Source of the DNA: Myxococcales bacterium
GTDB lineage: Bacteria > Myxococcota > Bradymonadia > UBA7976 > UBA1532
NCBI GenBank assembly: GCA_020633515.1
Contig: JACKDM010000014.1
Span: 26,509-90,508, forward strand
Direction of reading: 5' to 3'
Length of the DNA stretch: 64,000 bases
Shown here: piece after piece, positions 43,600-51,970 of the stretch
How the letters are laid out: the number at the start of each line of letters is the position of its first letter
Numbering within the stretch: the stretch's first letter is position 1
Translations under genes and position numbers: made by a program
The notes under the pieces: model-generated
What the model saw: the letters and a program-made list of their open reading frames with translations, nothing else
The model's database searches: none
What the model was told of the DNA's origin: nothing

Positions 43600-44523
43600 T
43601 CAGACGACGCGGTCGGGCGGCGTGGCGCCGGTGAGCGCGGCGACGAGGTTCTCGGCGGCCTTGACCGCCATGCGCCGCCGCGCGCCGACCGTCGCCGAGC
43701 CGATGTGCGGCGCGAGCACGACGTTGTCGAGCGCGAGCAGGCCGGGGTGAACCGCGGGCTCGCCTTCGAAGACGTCGAGCGCGGCGCCGCCGAGGTGACC
43801 CGATTCGAGCGCGGCGACGAGCGCGGCCTCGTCGACGACCGGGCCGCGGGCGGTGTTGACGAGGATCGCGCCCGGCTTCATGCGCGCGAGCGCGGCGGCG
43901 TCGATGAGGTGGCGGGTGGCGGGCGTGAGCGGGCAGTGCAGGCTGACGACGTCGCACGACTCGAGCAGCGCGGCGAGCGGGAGCCCGTCGCGGCGGCCGT
44001 GGTGAACGACCGTCATGCCGAACGCGCGCGCCCGCGCCGCGACCGCCTGCCCGATGCGGCCGAGGCCGACGACGCCGAGGCGGGCGCCGTCGAGGTCGAG
44101 CCCGCGCAGCAACAGCGGCCGCCAGCCGTGGAAGCCGCCGGCGCGGAGCAGCCGGTCGCCCTCGACCACCCGCCGCGCGGCCGCGAGCAACAGCGCCATC
44201 GCCAGATCGGCGGTCGCGGCGGTGAGCACGTCGGGGGTGTTCGTCACCACGACCCCGCGGTCGCGGGCGGCGTCGAGGTCGACGTTGTCGAGGCCGACCG
44301 CGTGCTGCGCGACGACCCGCAGCGGGCCGGCGTCGAGGACGGCGGCGTCGATGCGGTCGGTGGGCATCGAGATGAGCCCCGCGCAGCCGCGCACCCGGTC
44401 GAGCAGCGCTTCGCGGGTGATCGGCGCGTCGCCTGCGCGCACGTCGACGGCGAACCCGGCCGCCTCGAGGATCGCGCGCCCGGCGTCGTCGATCGCCTGC
44501 GTGACGAGCACCCGCGTCGTCAT
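43600..44523 (-). CDS. D-2-hydroxyacid dehydrogenase
   Basis: 307 residues. NAD(P)-dependent reduction of 2-keto acids (glyoxylate, hydroxypyruvate or similar). Nucleotide site GLGRIGQ near residue 150, catalytic Arg in VNTARGPVVD, Glu in VFEGEP and His in APHIGSAT. No extra C-terminal ACT domain, so not the long phosphoglycerate dehydrogenase. The ATG at 44523 overlaps the stop of the upstream gene (ATGA). Precise substrate cannot be told. Confidence 0.9.
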   Translation of the reverse strand: MTTRVLVTQAIDDAGRAILEAAGFAVDVRAGDAPITREALLDRVRGCAGLISMPTDRIDAAVLDAGPLRVVAQHAVGLDNVDLDAARDRGVVVTNTPDVLTAATADLAMALLLAAARRVVEGDRLLRAGGFHGWRPLLLRGLDLDGARLGVVGLGRIGQAVAARARAFGMTVVHHGRRDGLPLAALLESCDVVSLHCPLTPATRHLIDAAALARMKPGAILVNTARGPVVDEAALVAALESGHLGGAALDVFEGEPAVHPGLLALDNVVLAPHIGSATVGARRRMAVKAAENLVAALTGATPPDRVV

Positions 44524-45623
44524 CCGTCCCCCGCGCCTTCGGCGGCGAGCGCCTCGCGCAGCGCCTCGACGACCGGCGTCGGGTCGCGCCGAAGCTTCGC
44601 GCCCTGTTCGAGGTGGATGAAGCGCCCGCTCGCCCGCTCGACGCTGCCGTGGCAGGTCTCACCGGCGCCGTTGAGGTGGCGGCCCTGCACGTTGCTCGTG
44701 CCGCAGAGGCCGGGCGCGAGCGGGAGGCCGACGAGCGGGTTGCAGCTCGTGACGCCCTCGGCGCGGGCGGCGAGCGCGAACGCGAAGCGGGCGACGAACG
44801 ACTCGGAGTCGACCTGATTGCCGGTGCCGTCGGAGATGATCGCGCCGCGGCGCCCCATGCCGTGCACGCTGATGAAGCGCGCCTCGGGGTGGGCGGCGGC
44901 GAGCGCCTCGTGCAGCGCGTGGAACGCCGACTGGTGGTTGTGGGCGACGTCGCTGGCCCGGTAGGGCTCGAGCCCTGCCCCGCAGATCCGGCTCTGGCCG
45001 GGGCAGCCGGCGAGCTCGAGGCTCGCGCAGCGGTGGCTGCCGCTGATGAGGAGCGCGCGGGCGCCGAGCGCGCGGAAGAGGTGCTTGCCCTGTTCGAGGG
45101 TGCGGCGATCGGCGAGCGGGTGGGGGACCTCGATGACGAGCGGCGCGGCGGGGCCGCTGCGCCAGGCGAGCCAGGCGTGGCCGGAGCCGTCGATCGGGCG
45201 CCAGACGGCGACGTCGGCGTCGGCGCAGAGGCGGTAGCGGATCGCGTCGGCCTCGACCTCGGCGGCGGCCGGGTCGTCCTCGCCGAGCGCGGCGACGGAG
45301 AGGCGGAGCCCGAAGCGCAGCGGGTGACTCGCCGCGGGCGCTTCGCCGCTGTTCTTCCAGGGCATGCGCATGCGGTCGCGTTCGAGGAGCGCGGGCCAGG
45401 GGCGGCGGCAGCTGGTGAGCGCGTCGAGCGCGCGGCGGGAGGGCCCGGGGTGGGGCCAGTTCGCGGGGCCGTCGGCGTCGGGGTCGAGCGGCGCGGGCCG
45501 GTGGTCGAGCGCGACCGCCGCTGCTGCGGGCGCCTCTTCGCGCGGCGCGTCGGGCGGCTCGACGGCGAAGCGCACGACGAGCGCGACGGGGGCGAGCCAG
45601 GCGAGGCGGCGGACGGAGGGCAT
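44520..45623 (-). CDS. exported His-rich protein, possible metal hydrolase
   Basis: 367 residues; ATG at 45623, signal/anchor about 5-22. The body has repeated histidine motifs: 'VPHPLADRRTLEQG', 'LISGSHRCAS', 'AHNHQSAFHALHEAL' and SVHGMGRRG, suggesting a metal-dependent hydrolase. Spacing vaguely recalls the zinc peptidases that act on N-acyl-glutamate or poly-gamma-glutamate, but I cannot assign a family. It is co-translated with the 2-hydroxyacid dehydrogenase. Confidence 0.6.
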   Translation of the reverse strand: MPSVRRLAWLAPVALVVRFAVEPPDAPREEAPAAAAVALDHRPAPLDPDADGPANWPHPGPSRRALDALTSCRRPWPALLERDRMRMPWKNSGEAPAASHPLRFGLRLSVAALGEDDPAAAEVEADAIRYRLCADADVAVWRPIDGSGHAWLAWRSGPAAPLVIEVPHPLADRRTLEQGKHLFRALGARALLISGSHRCASLELAGCPGQSRICGAGLEPYRASDVAHNHQSAFHALHEALAAAHPEARFISVHGMGRRGAIISDGTGNQVDSESFVARFAFALAARAEGVTSCNPLVGLPLAPGLCGTSNVQGRHLNGAGETCHGSVERASGRFIHLEQGAKLRRDPTPVVEALREALAAEGAGDG

Positions 45624-45716
45624 CGACGGTCCTGGGGGAGCGGGGTGAATGTTCGATGGTATCGATGGAGCCGCGTTTCGACTGCGCCACCGTCGCGCGC
45701 ACATTCGACGCGCTGC

Positions 45717-46229
45717 TCAGGCGCGCAGGCGGCTGTTGAGCGCGAACGCCACGAGGTATGCCTTGGCTGCGGGCGATTTGCGACACCGCTGCCAGGCCGA
45801 GAATGCCTGGGTGGAGCGGTCGAGCAGGTCGATGGTCTCCTGCCGGGTGAACGACTTGCCGAGATCGTAATCCGCCTGATGCCTCGCCTCTTGGAGCTCG
45901 ACGAACGCCTGGGCGACATCCTTGAGGTCGACCGGGACCTCGGCGCCGGCGAGCCAGACGCGGCTCACCTTGCTGCGTGGGTCTCGCACGGCATTGGAGA
46001 CGTCCTTCATGTCGCCGTGCGCGAGCGCTCGCCGCGCCGTCAATCGCAGCGCCGCGCGGTCGGGCTCGTTCCCCGCGATCAGGAACGTGCTCGCCTCGTC
46101 GGTCAGCAGGTGGAACAGGGCGTAGTAGGCGGTCGAGATGGCTCGCCGCAAGCTCGCCTGCTTGGGGCGCTTGCGTTCTCGGGTGGCGAGGTGGCGGGCC
46201 TGTTCGAGCAGGTCCTTGGGGAGGCTCAC
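45717..46229 (-). CDS. HEPN-domain protein, candidate toxin
   Basis: 170 residues; GTG at 46229, overlapping the upstream gene by four bases. The helix ISTAYYALFHLL is the typical first HEPN helix. RRALAH fits the Rx4-6H ribonuclease signature of active HEPN toxins. Base composition is visibly lower in G+C than the neighbours. It sits with a small upstream partner just downstream of a tRNA-Ala gene, a favoured insertion site. Most likely the toxin of a HEPN-type two-gene module; target RNA unknown. Confidence 0.7.
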   Translation of the reverse strand: MSLPKDLLEQARHLATRERKRPKQASLRRAISTAYYALFHLLTDEASTFLIAGNEPDRAALRLTARRALAHGDMKDVSNAVRDPRSKVSRVWLAGAEVPVDLKDVAQAFVELQEARHQADYDLGKSFTRQETIDLLDRSTQAFSAWQRCRKSPAAKAYLVAFALNSRLRA

Positions 46230-46525
46230 GATGCGCGCGCTCCCGGCTCGGTGAGCTCTGACGCCGCACGCATCCGGATGTAGGGGTTGACGGTCGAGCC
46301 CATGACGCGCGCGATCGCCTCGTAGATGTCCCAGCGGAGCTTTCGCCATTGCGGCTGGAGCGGCGCGATCTTGTCGTCGTTGACGATGACGTAGACCCAG
46401 ACAGCCAGGGTCGTCGGTCGAGTCGAGCCGGCTTCGACGACGTAGCGCGCGACCGCGCCGGGCACCGGGACCTGGAGCGCGTCGAGCGCGGCGCGAATCC
46501 GGTGGGTGTTCGTGGGATCGTTCAT
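46226..46525 (-). CDS. small partner of the HEPN protein, candidate antitoxin
   Basis: 99 residues; ATG at 46525. One alpha/beta domain: 'LAVWVYVIVNDDKIAP', then 'RWDIYEAIARVMGSTVNPYIRMR'. This resembles the small proteins paired with HEPN toxins, and by arrangement it may be a reduced nucleotidyltransferase (MNT) fold, although the GS-x10-D-x-D motif is not visible. Its stop overlaps the HEPN start (GTGA), so the two are made together, as expected of an antitoxin-first operon. Confidence 0.6.
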   Translation of the reverse strand: MNDPTNTHRIRAALDALQVPVPGAVARYVVEAGSTRPTTLAVWVYVIVNDDKIAPLQPQWRKLRWDIYEAIARVMGSTVNPYIRMRAASELTEPGARAS

Positions 46526-46576
46526 GACAGCCACTATAGCCGTGGAGCCAGCCGGCGATCGAGCGCTGCGCTTTCG

Positions 46577-46610
46577 AAACAAAAAGGCCCGCCGGGGTCG
46601 CCGGCGGGCC
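46577..46610 (-). terminator. rho-independent terminator of tRNA-Ala
   Basis: A perfect 10-bp stem (GGCCCGCCGG / CCGGCGGGCC) with a 5-nt loop is followed on the minus strand by TTTTTGTTT. It starts 6 nt after the tRNA 3' end and separates it from the HEPN module. Confidence 0.85.
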
Positions 46611-46616
46611 TTCGGG

Positions 46617-46689
46617 TGGAGCTGAGGGGGATCGAACCCCTGACCTCTAGAGTGCGATTCTAGCGCTCTCCCAGCTGAGCTACAGCCCC
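46617..46689 (-). tRNA. tRNA-Ala (anticodon CGC)
   Basis: 73 nt. The cloverleaf folds fully: 7-bp acceptor stem GGGGCTG / CAGCTCC with the G3:U70 pair that identifies alanine tRNAs, D-stem GCTC/GAGC, anticodon stem CTAGA/TCTAG with loop ATCGCAC (anticodon CGC, reads GCG) and T-stem AGGGG/CCCCT with loop TTCGATC. CCA is not encoded. Sits between the HEPN module and the divergent permease genes. Confidence 0.97.
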
Positions 46690-46825
46690 GTAGCGTAAAG
46701 CAGGCGGAATCCTATGGATCGACGGGGGCGGCGTCAAGCTTTCGTCGCGGGCGGGCAGCGATTTTGTCGGGGCGGCCTGTTTTGGCCCACCGCGCTTGTT
46801 CGGGGGCGAGTAAGATGCCGCCCCG

Positions 46826-47944
46826 ATGACCTCCCCCCGTCGCCGCCTCGCCATCGCCTTCGCGGTCGTGCCGCCGCTCGCGCTGCTCGTGGCGTCGGTG
46901 CTCGTCGACGAGGCGCGGACGGCGGCGGCGTGTCGGGGGCTGGCGCTCAAGTATGGGGCGGCGGTGGCGCTCGCGGGCGTGGTCGCGGTCGCGGGTCGGC
47001 GGGGGTGGATCCCGGCGTTTCTGGGGCGGCGGCTGGTGTCGCTGGTGGTCGTGCTCGTCGGCGCCTCGACGCTGGTCTTCGGGGCGCTGCGGCTCGCGCC
47101 GGGGGATCCGGTCGACACGATCCTCGGCGAGCAGGCGGCGCCGGAGGATCGGGCGCGGTTGACGGCGGCGCTGTGTCTGGATGCGCCGCTGGTGGTGCAG
47201 TACGACGACTGCTTCTGGGACGCCGTCCTCGATGGCTCGCTCGGCTACACCTTCGACGTGTCGCCGCGGCCGGTGATCGAGGTGCTGGCGGCGAACTTCC
47301 CGGCGACGGTGGAGCTGGCGGCGGCGGGCATGGCGGTGGCGCTGGCGATGGCGTTCCCGCTCGGGCTCGTCGCGGCGCTGCGGCGGGCGACGTGGGTGGA
47401 TCATGCGTCGTCGGCGTTCGCGCTGCTCGGGATCGCGACGCCGGCGTTCTGGCTCGGGCCGATGTTGTTGTTGTTGTTCACGGTCTCGGTGGACTGGCTG
47501 CCGTCGCCGGTGCGGACCGATCGGCCGCTGCTCGCGCTGGTGCTGCCGGCGATCACGCTCGGCACGGCGCTGGCGGCGAAGCTGACGCGCATGGTGCGGT
47601 CGAGCGTGCTCGAGGTGATGGGCGACGACTTCGTCTTGACGGCGCGGGCGAAGGGCATCCCCGAGGGGGTGATCCTGGTCAAGCACGTGCTGCGCAACGC
47701 GCTGATCCCGGTGGTGACGGTGATGGGGTTGCAGTTCGGCGCGCTGCTGACGGGCGCGATCGTGACCGAGAAGATCTTCGCGCGGCCGGGGGTGGGTACG
47801 CTGCTGCTGGAGGCGATCGCGGAGCGCAACTACCCGGTGGTGCAGGGCACGGTGCTGTTGATCGCGACGACCTACGTGGTGGTCAACCTCGTCGTCGACG
47901 CGCTCTACGCGGCGATCGATCCGCGGGTGAGGTTGGATCGATGA
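46826..47944 (+). CDS. dppB: dipeptide/oligopeptide ABC transporter permease, DppB type
   Basis: 372 residues. The usual DppB body begins near residue 68 ([28 protein letters not shown]) with six transmembrane helices and the EAA loop ([25 protein letters not shown]). It is preceded by about 60 extra residues with two more hydrophobic segments (10-26, 40-57), which is unusual. ATG at 46826. The next gene overlaps by 4 nt and encodes the DppC partner. No binding protein or ATPase is adjacent. Confidence 0.9.
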   Translation: MTSPRRRLAIAFAVVPPLALLVASVLVDEARTAAACRGLALKYGAAVALAGVVAVAGRRGWIPAFLGRRLVSLVVVLVGASTLVFGALRLAPGDPVDTILGEQAAPEDRARLTAALCLDAPLVVQYDDCFWDAVLDGSLGYTFDVSPRPVIEVLAANFPATVELAAAGMAVALAMAFPLGLVAALRRATWVDHASSAFALLGIATPAFWLGPMLLLLFTVSVDWLPSPVRTDRPLLALVLPAITLGTALAAKLTRMVRSSVLEVMGDDFVLTARAKGIPEGVILVKHVLRNALIPVVTVMGLQFGALLTGAIVTEKIFARPGVGTLLLEAIAERNYPVVQGTVLLIATTYVVVNLVVDALYAAIDPRVRLDR

Positions 47945-48774
47945 GCGGTCCCAAGGACAGCCTGTGGCAACGCCTGCCCTACTGGCTCGGCGGCGGGGTG
48001 ATCGCGCTGCTGGTGGGGGTCGCGGTCTTTGCGCCGTGGGTGGCGCCCTATCCGGTGACGGCGGTCGATCTGGTCAACGAGCTCGATCCGCCGAGCGCTG
48101 CGCATTGGCTCGGGACCGATGAGAACGGCGCCGATCTGTTGACCCAGATCATCTACGGCGCGCGGGTCGCGGCGCTGGTTGGGCTCGGTACGGTGACGCT
48201 CTGCTGCGTCTTCGGGGTGATCGTCGGCGCGATCAGCGGCTATCGGGGCGGGGTGGTCGATGAGGTGCTGATGCGGGTCATCGACGTGCTGATGGCGTTT
48301 CCGGGGATCCTGCTCGCGATCCTGATCATCGCGCTGACCCGGTCGCCGTCGATCGGGGCGGTGATCCTGGCGCTGTCGGTGACGGGGTGGGCGGGCTACG
48401 CGCGGCTGGTGCGGGGGCAGGTGTTGAGCCTGCGGGAGCGGCCGTTCGTGACGGCGGCGCGGGCGATGGGGGCGCCGGCGTGGTGGATCATCGCGCGGCA
48501 TCTCCTGCCCAACGTGATGGCGCCGGTGATCGTGCAGGCGACGTTCGGCATGGCGGGCGCGATCCTGGCCGAGGCGGGGTTGAGCTTCCTGGGGCTCGGG
48601 CCGGATGGGGTGCCGTCGTGGGGGGCGCTGCTCGATCAGGGGGCGCGGTACTTCCTCGTCAGCGGGCACCTCGCGCTGTTTCCGGGGCTCGCGATCGCGT
48701 TGACGGTGCTCGGGATCAACCTGCTCGGCGACGCGCTGCGCGACCGCTGGGATCCGCGACGCGAGGGGCGGTGA
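47941..48774 (+). CDS. dppC: dipeptide/oligopeptide ABC transporter permease, DppC type
   Basis: 277 residues. Six membrane helices; N-terminal [21 protein letters not shown] is the DppC/OppC signature, and the EAA loop [21 protein letters not shown] is intact. Pairs with the DppB-type permease to import di- or oligopeptides, or to export if the missing components differ. Overlaps dppB (ATGA). Confidence 0.92.
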   Translation: MSGPKDSLWQRLPYWLGGGVIALLVGVAVFAPWVAPYPVTAVDLVNELDPPSAAHWLGTDENGADLLTQIIYGARVAALVGLGTVTLCCVFGVIVGAISGYRGGVVDEVLMRVIDVLMAFPGILLAILIIALTRSPSIGAVILALSVTGWAGYARLVRGQVLSLRERPFVTAARAMGAPAWWIIARHLLPNVMAPVIVQATFGMAGAILAEAGLSFLGLGPDGVPSWGALLDQGARYFLVSGHLALFPGLAIALTVLGINLLGDALRDRWDPRREGR

Positions 48775-48799
48775 GGGTGTCTCTCCCCCCGGGGCAGTG

Positions 48800-48828
48800 T
48801 TGTCCCCGCGGGGCGGCGCTGGTATCAA
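48800..48828 (+). promoter_or_regulatory. sigma-70-like promoter of the NagZ-like gene
   Basis: TTGTCC (48800-48805) and TATCAA (48823-48828), 17 nt apart, 40 nt before the ATG. Confidence 0.5.
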
Positions 48829-48867
48829 TACGCGCTTTGATCTCCAACCGAAGGGAACAACCACACC

Positions 48868-49965
48868 ATGGCCGATCTCGAGCAGCTCAAGCGGCGCATC
48901 GGGCAGCGGGTCATCGTCGGCTTCGAGGGCACCCGGCTGCCTCCCGAGCTGGCTCGGATCGACGAGGAGTGGGGCCTCGGCGGCTTCATCCTGTTCAAGC
49001 GCAACCTCAAGAACTTCGAGCAGGTCATGGATCTGACCGAGGAGCTGTGGGCGAAGGGGCAGGGCACGCCGCCGTTCATCGGGGTCGATCAGGAGGGCGG
49101 CGCGGTGCATCGGCTGCCGCAGCCGTTCACCGTGTTCCCCGACATGGCGCACATGGGCATGGCGAGCTCGGTCTCGGTCGCCTACGAGGTCGGCGCGGTG
49201 ATCGGGCGGGAGCTGACGGCGGCGGGGTTCAACCTCAACTTCGCGCCGGTGCTCGATCTCGCGACCAACCCCGACAACCCGGTGATCGGGCGGCGCTCGA
49301 TCTCGGATGACCCCGAGAAGGTCGCCTCGCTCGCGCGCGCGATCATCCGCGGGCTGCACGACAACTCGATCGTGGCGTGCGGCAAGCACTATCCGGGGCA
49401 CGGCGACACCGATCAGGACAGCCACCTCACCCTGCCGACGTGCGACCTCGACCTCGACCGGCTGCGCGAGCGCGAGCTGTTGCCGTACCGGGAGCTGATC
49501 CAGAACCCGCCGCACCTCGACATGATCATGACCGCGCACGTGCGCTATCCGGCGGCCGATCCGGAGCACGCGATGGCGACGACGAGCCGGTTCCTGTTGC
49601 AGGACATCCTGCGGCTCGAGCTCGGCTTCAAGGGGCTGGTGGTCACCGACGATCTCGAGATGAAGGCGGTGACGCAGAGCATCGGGATCCGCGAGGCGAC
49701 GCGGCAGGCGCTCGCGGCGGGGGTCGACCTCTTCATGGTGTGCAAGACGCTCGACGACCAGGTCGCGGTGCTCGAGACGCTGCTCGAAGAGGCGGAGCAG
49801 AACCGCTATCCGAAGCACCTGTGGGAGCGGTGCTATCGGCGGATCCGCGACGTGAAGGCGCGGCACTTCCGGGTGCTGCGCTCGGTCGACCGGGGGCACG
49901 CGCGGGAGCTGGTGGGCAACCGGGAGCACCTGCGGATCGCGCGGCGGCTCAAGGACGGCAAGTAG
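48868..49965 (+). CDS. nagZ: beta-N-acetylhexosaminidase, GH3 (NagZ-like)
   Basis: 365 residues. Glycoside hydrolase family 3: substrate-side GVDQEGGAVHR near 67-77, the NagZ loop KHYPGHGDTDQDSH with its His general acid/base, and nucleophile Asp in VVTDDLEM. NagZ releases N-acetylglucosamine from peptidoglycan fragments in wall recycling. No signal peptide, so it is cytosolic, as in E. coli. ATG at 48868. Confidence 0.93.
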   Translation: MADLEQLKRRIGQRVIVGFEGTRLPPELARIDEEWGLGGFILFKRNLKNFEQVMDLTEELWAKGQGTPPFIGVDQEGGAVHRLPQPFTVFPDMAHMGMASSVSVAYEVGAVIGRELTAAGFNLNFAPVLDLATNPDNPVIGRRSISDDPEKVASLARAIIRGLHDNSIVACGKHYPGHGDTDQDSHLTLPTCDLDLDRLRERELLPYRELIQNPPHLDMIMTAHVRYPAADPEHAMATTSRFLLQDILRLELGFKGLVVTDDLEMKAVTQSIGIREATRQALAAGVDLFMVCKTLDDQVAVLETLLEEAEQNRYPKHLWERCYRRIRDVKARHFRVLRSVDRGHARELVGNREHLRIARRLKDGK

Positions 49966-49982
49966 CCGTCAAGTAGCCGTCG

Positions 49983-50948
49983 CTACAGGCGAATGTCGAC
50001 GAAGGACTTCTTCTTCAGCTCTTCGATCCACTTGCCGAGCTCTTCTTCGAGCCGCTTGTCGTGCAGCTCGCGGCGGAGGTCTTCCTTGACCGTCTCGTAG
50101 GGCTCGGGCGGGAGCTTCTTGCGGTCGAGCACGGTGACGACGTGGTAGCCGAAGGGGCTGCGCACGGGGCCGCCGACCTCGCCGGGGGCGAGCGCGAAGA
50201 TGGCCTGTTCGATGCTGCCGTCGATGCTGCCGCGGCGGATGGTGCCGAGGTAGCCGCCCTCGGCGGCGCCGGGGCCCTGGCTGTAGCGGCGGGCGAGGTC
50301 GGAGAACTTCTCGCCGGCGCGGGCGCGCTGCATCAGCTCGCTGGCCTGCTGGCGCACGGCGGCCTCTTCGGCGGGGGTGGCGTTGTCGGGCACGCCGAGC
50401 ACGATGTGGGCGGCCTCGACCTCGTACTCGGTGTTGGAGCGGGTGAGCTTCTCTTTGTAGTAGTCGCGGAGGTCGCTCTCGCCGATGCGGATCTTGGTGC
50501 CGAGCACGGCGCCGATGACGCGCTGGCGGAGGAGGTTCTCGCGGATCTCGGCGCGGAACTCGGCGAGGCTGAGGCCCTGGCCGGAGAGGTAGAGGCGGAG
50601 CTGGTCTTCGGTCCAGCCCTGGCGGGCGCGGACGCGCTCGATGTGGGCCTCGACGTCCGCGTGCTCGACGCCGAGGTTGCGGCGGTTGGCCTCTTGCGCG
50701 ACGAGCATCTTGCCGATGAGCGCGTCGAGCGCGGCGCGGAGCTGGCGGTCGCGGAGCTGGGTGCGGGTGACGGGGTCGCTGACGGCCTCGACCTGCGCGA
50801 GCAGGGGGCGGGCGGCGTCTTCGAGCTCGGAGAGGGTGACGACCTCGTCGTCGACGACGGCGACGACGCGGTCGATGATCTCGGCGGCGGCGGGGGCGGC
50901 GAGGGCGGCGAGGGCGAGCGCGCAGAGCGCGAGGGTGGGCGACTTCAC
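49983..50948 (-). CDS. surA: SurA-like periplasmic chaperone / parvulin
   Basis: 321 residues. Signal peptide (about 1-22, ending PAAAE), SurA N-terminal helical domain 'IIDRVVAVVDDEVVTLSELE', then one PpiC-type parvulin domain (about 175-275: 'VEAAHIVLGVPD', GGYLGTIRRG, 'PFGYHVVTVLDRK') and a C-terminal helix. Helps fold outer-membrane proteins. The start overlaps the stop of the second parvulin gene. Confidence 0.9.
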   Translation of the reverse strand: MKSPTLALCALALAALAAPAAAEIIDRVVAVVDDEVVTLSELEDAARPLLAQVEAVSDPVTRTQLRDRQLRAALDALIGKMLVAQEANRRNLGVEHADVEAHIERVRARQGWTEDQLRLYLSGQGLSLAEFRAEIRENLLRQRVIGAVLGTKIRIGESDLRDYYKEKLTRSNTEYEVEAAHIVLGVPDNATPAEEAAVRQQASELMQRARAGEKFSDLARRYSQGPGAAEGGYLGTIRRGSIDGSIEQAIFALAPGEVGGPVRSPFGYHVVTVLDRKKLPPEPYETVKEDLRRELHDKRLEEELGKWIEELKKKSFVDIRL

Positions 50949-51970
50949 GGGGCTCCTGGTGCTTCGCGGGCGGCGGGGGGCGCGATCGGGGGCGCGATGC
51001 CGGGGGTGGGGCCTTGCGGGGGCTGGACGGCGGCGGCGAGCGCGGCCTCGTCGATCTCGACGCGGGCCTTGTGGCGGAGCTCGGCGACGTAGGCCTCCAT
51101 GACCTCGGTCTTCTTCTTGCGGTAGAGGCTGTTGCGGATCGCGCCGGCGACGTCTTCGAAGGCGCGGCGGTAGGGGCGGCGAAAGCCGGTCTTCTGGACG
51201 AGGTGCCAGCCCTGGCTGGATTTGATGGGCTCGGGCGCGAGGTCGCCGACGGCGGCGAGGGTGAAGGCGGCGGCGGCGACGGGCGGGGGCACGGTGGCTT
51301 GTGTCTCGGTGCGGGAGACGCCGGGCTCGCCGACGAAGCCGAGGTCGCCGCCGAGGTCGCGGGTGGTCTCGTCGTCGCTGTGGCGGCGGACGGCGTCGGC
51401 GAAGAGCTCGCGGGCCTTCTTGGGGTCGGGCGCGATGGCGGCGCGCAGCTCGGCGAGGCGGGCGCGGGCCTCGGCCTCGTCGGCGAGGCGGAGGTGGGCG
51501 ACGCGGACCTGGGCGGGGCGGTCGTAGTCTTCGGGGTGGCTGTCGTACCAGGCGCGGATCTCGGCGTCGGTGATGTCGCCGGGGGAGACGCGCTCGGCGA
51601 TGACCTTCTCGGCGAAGGCGGTGACGAGCGCCTGCTTGCGGGCGAGCACGACGGCGGGGTCGTCGCCGAGGCCCTGGCGCTCGGCTTCGGCGGCGATGAG
51701 CTCGAAGCGGACGAGGCCGTCGAGGAACTCGCGCTTGCGCTGGGGGCTGTCGTAGCGGATCCGGGCGAAGGGCGACTGGGCGCCGAGGCGGGCTTCGAAC
51801 TCTTCGAGGGTGATGACCTCGTCGCCGATGCGGGCGACGACGCGGGCCTTCTCTTCGGGGGTGAGGTCGCCTTGGGCGAGCTTCTGCTCGGCGCCTTTGT
51901 CGGCGTCGCGGCCGCAGGCGAGGGCGGTGAGCGCGGTGAGGAGCGCGAGCGCGAGCTGCGCGGGCTTCAT
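50945..51970 (-). CDS. parvulin-type peptidyl-prolyl isomerase lipoprotein
   Basis: 341 residues. Lipobox LTALAC, then a SurA/PrsA-like chaperone domain 'VVARIGDEVITLEEFE', a degenerate PpiC region with 'QVRVAHLRLADEAEA', 'DLGGDLGFVGEPGVS' and 'SSQGWHLVQKTGFR', and a Pro-rich end. Lipid-anchored partner of the SurA-like protein; PrsA-like in layout. Flanked by mfd and surA with 4-nt overlaps, so one operon. Confidence 0.85.
   Translation of the reverse strand: MKPAQLALALLTALTALACGRDADKGAEQKLAQGDLTPEEKARVVARIGDEVITLEEFEARLGAQSPFARIRYDSPQRKREFLDGLVRFELIAAEAERQGLGDDPAVVLARKQALVTAFAEKVIAERVSPGDITDAEIRAWYDSHPEDYDRPAQVRVAHLRLADEAEARARLAELRAAIAPDPKKARELFADAVRRHSDDETTRDLGGDLGFVGEPGVSRTETQATVPPPVAAAAFTLAAVGDLAPEPIKSSQGWHLVQKTGFRRPYRRAFEDVAGAIRNSLYRKKKTEVMEAYVAELRHKARVEIDEAALAAAVQPPQGPTPGIAPPIAPPAAREAPGAP

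Noticed and set aside
45640..46700. Integrated element with duplicated tRNA end
   Set aside because: I looked for a second copy of the tRNA-Ala 3' end near the HEPN genes and saw none, and no integrase is present.
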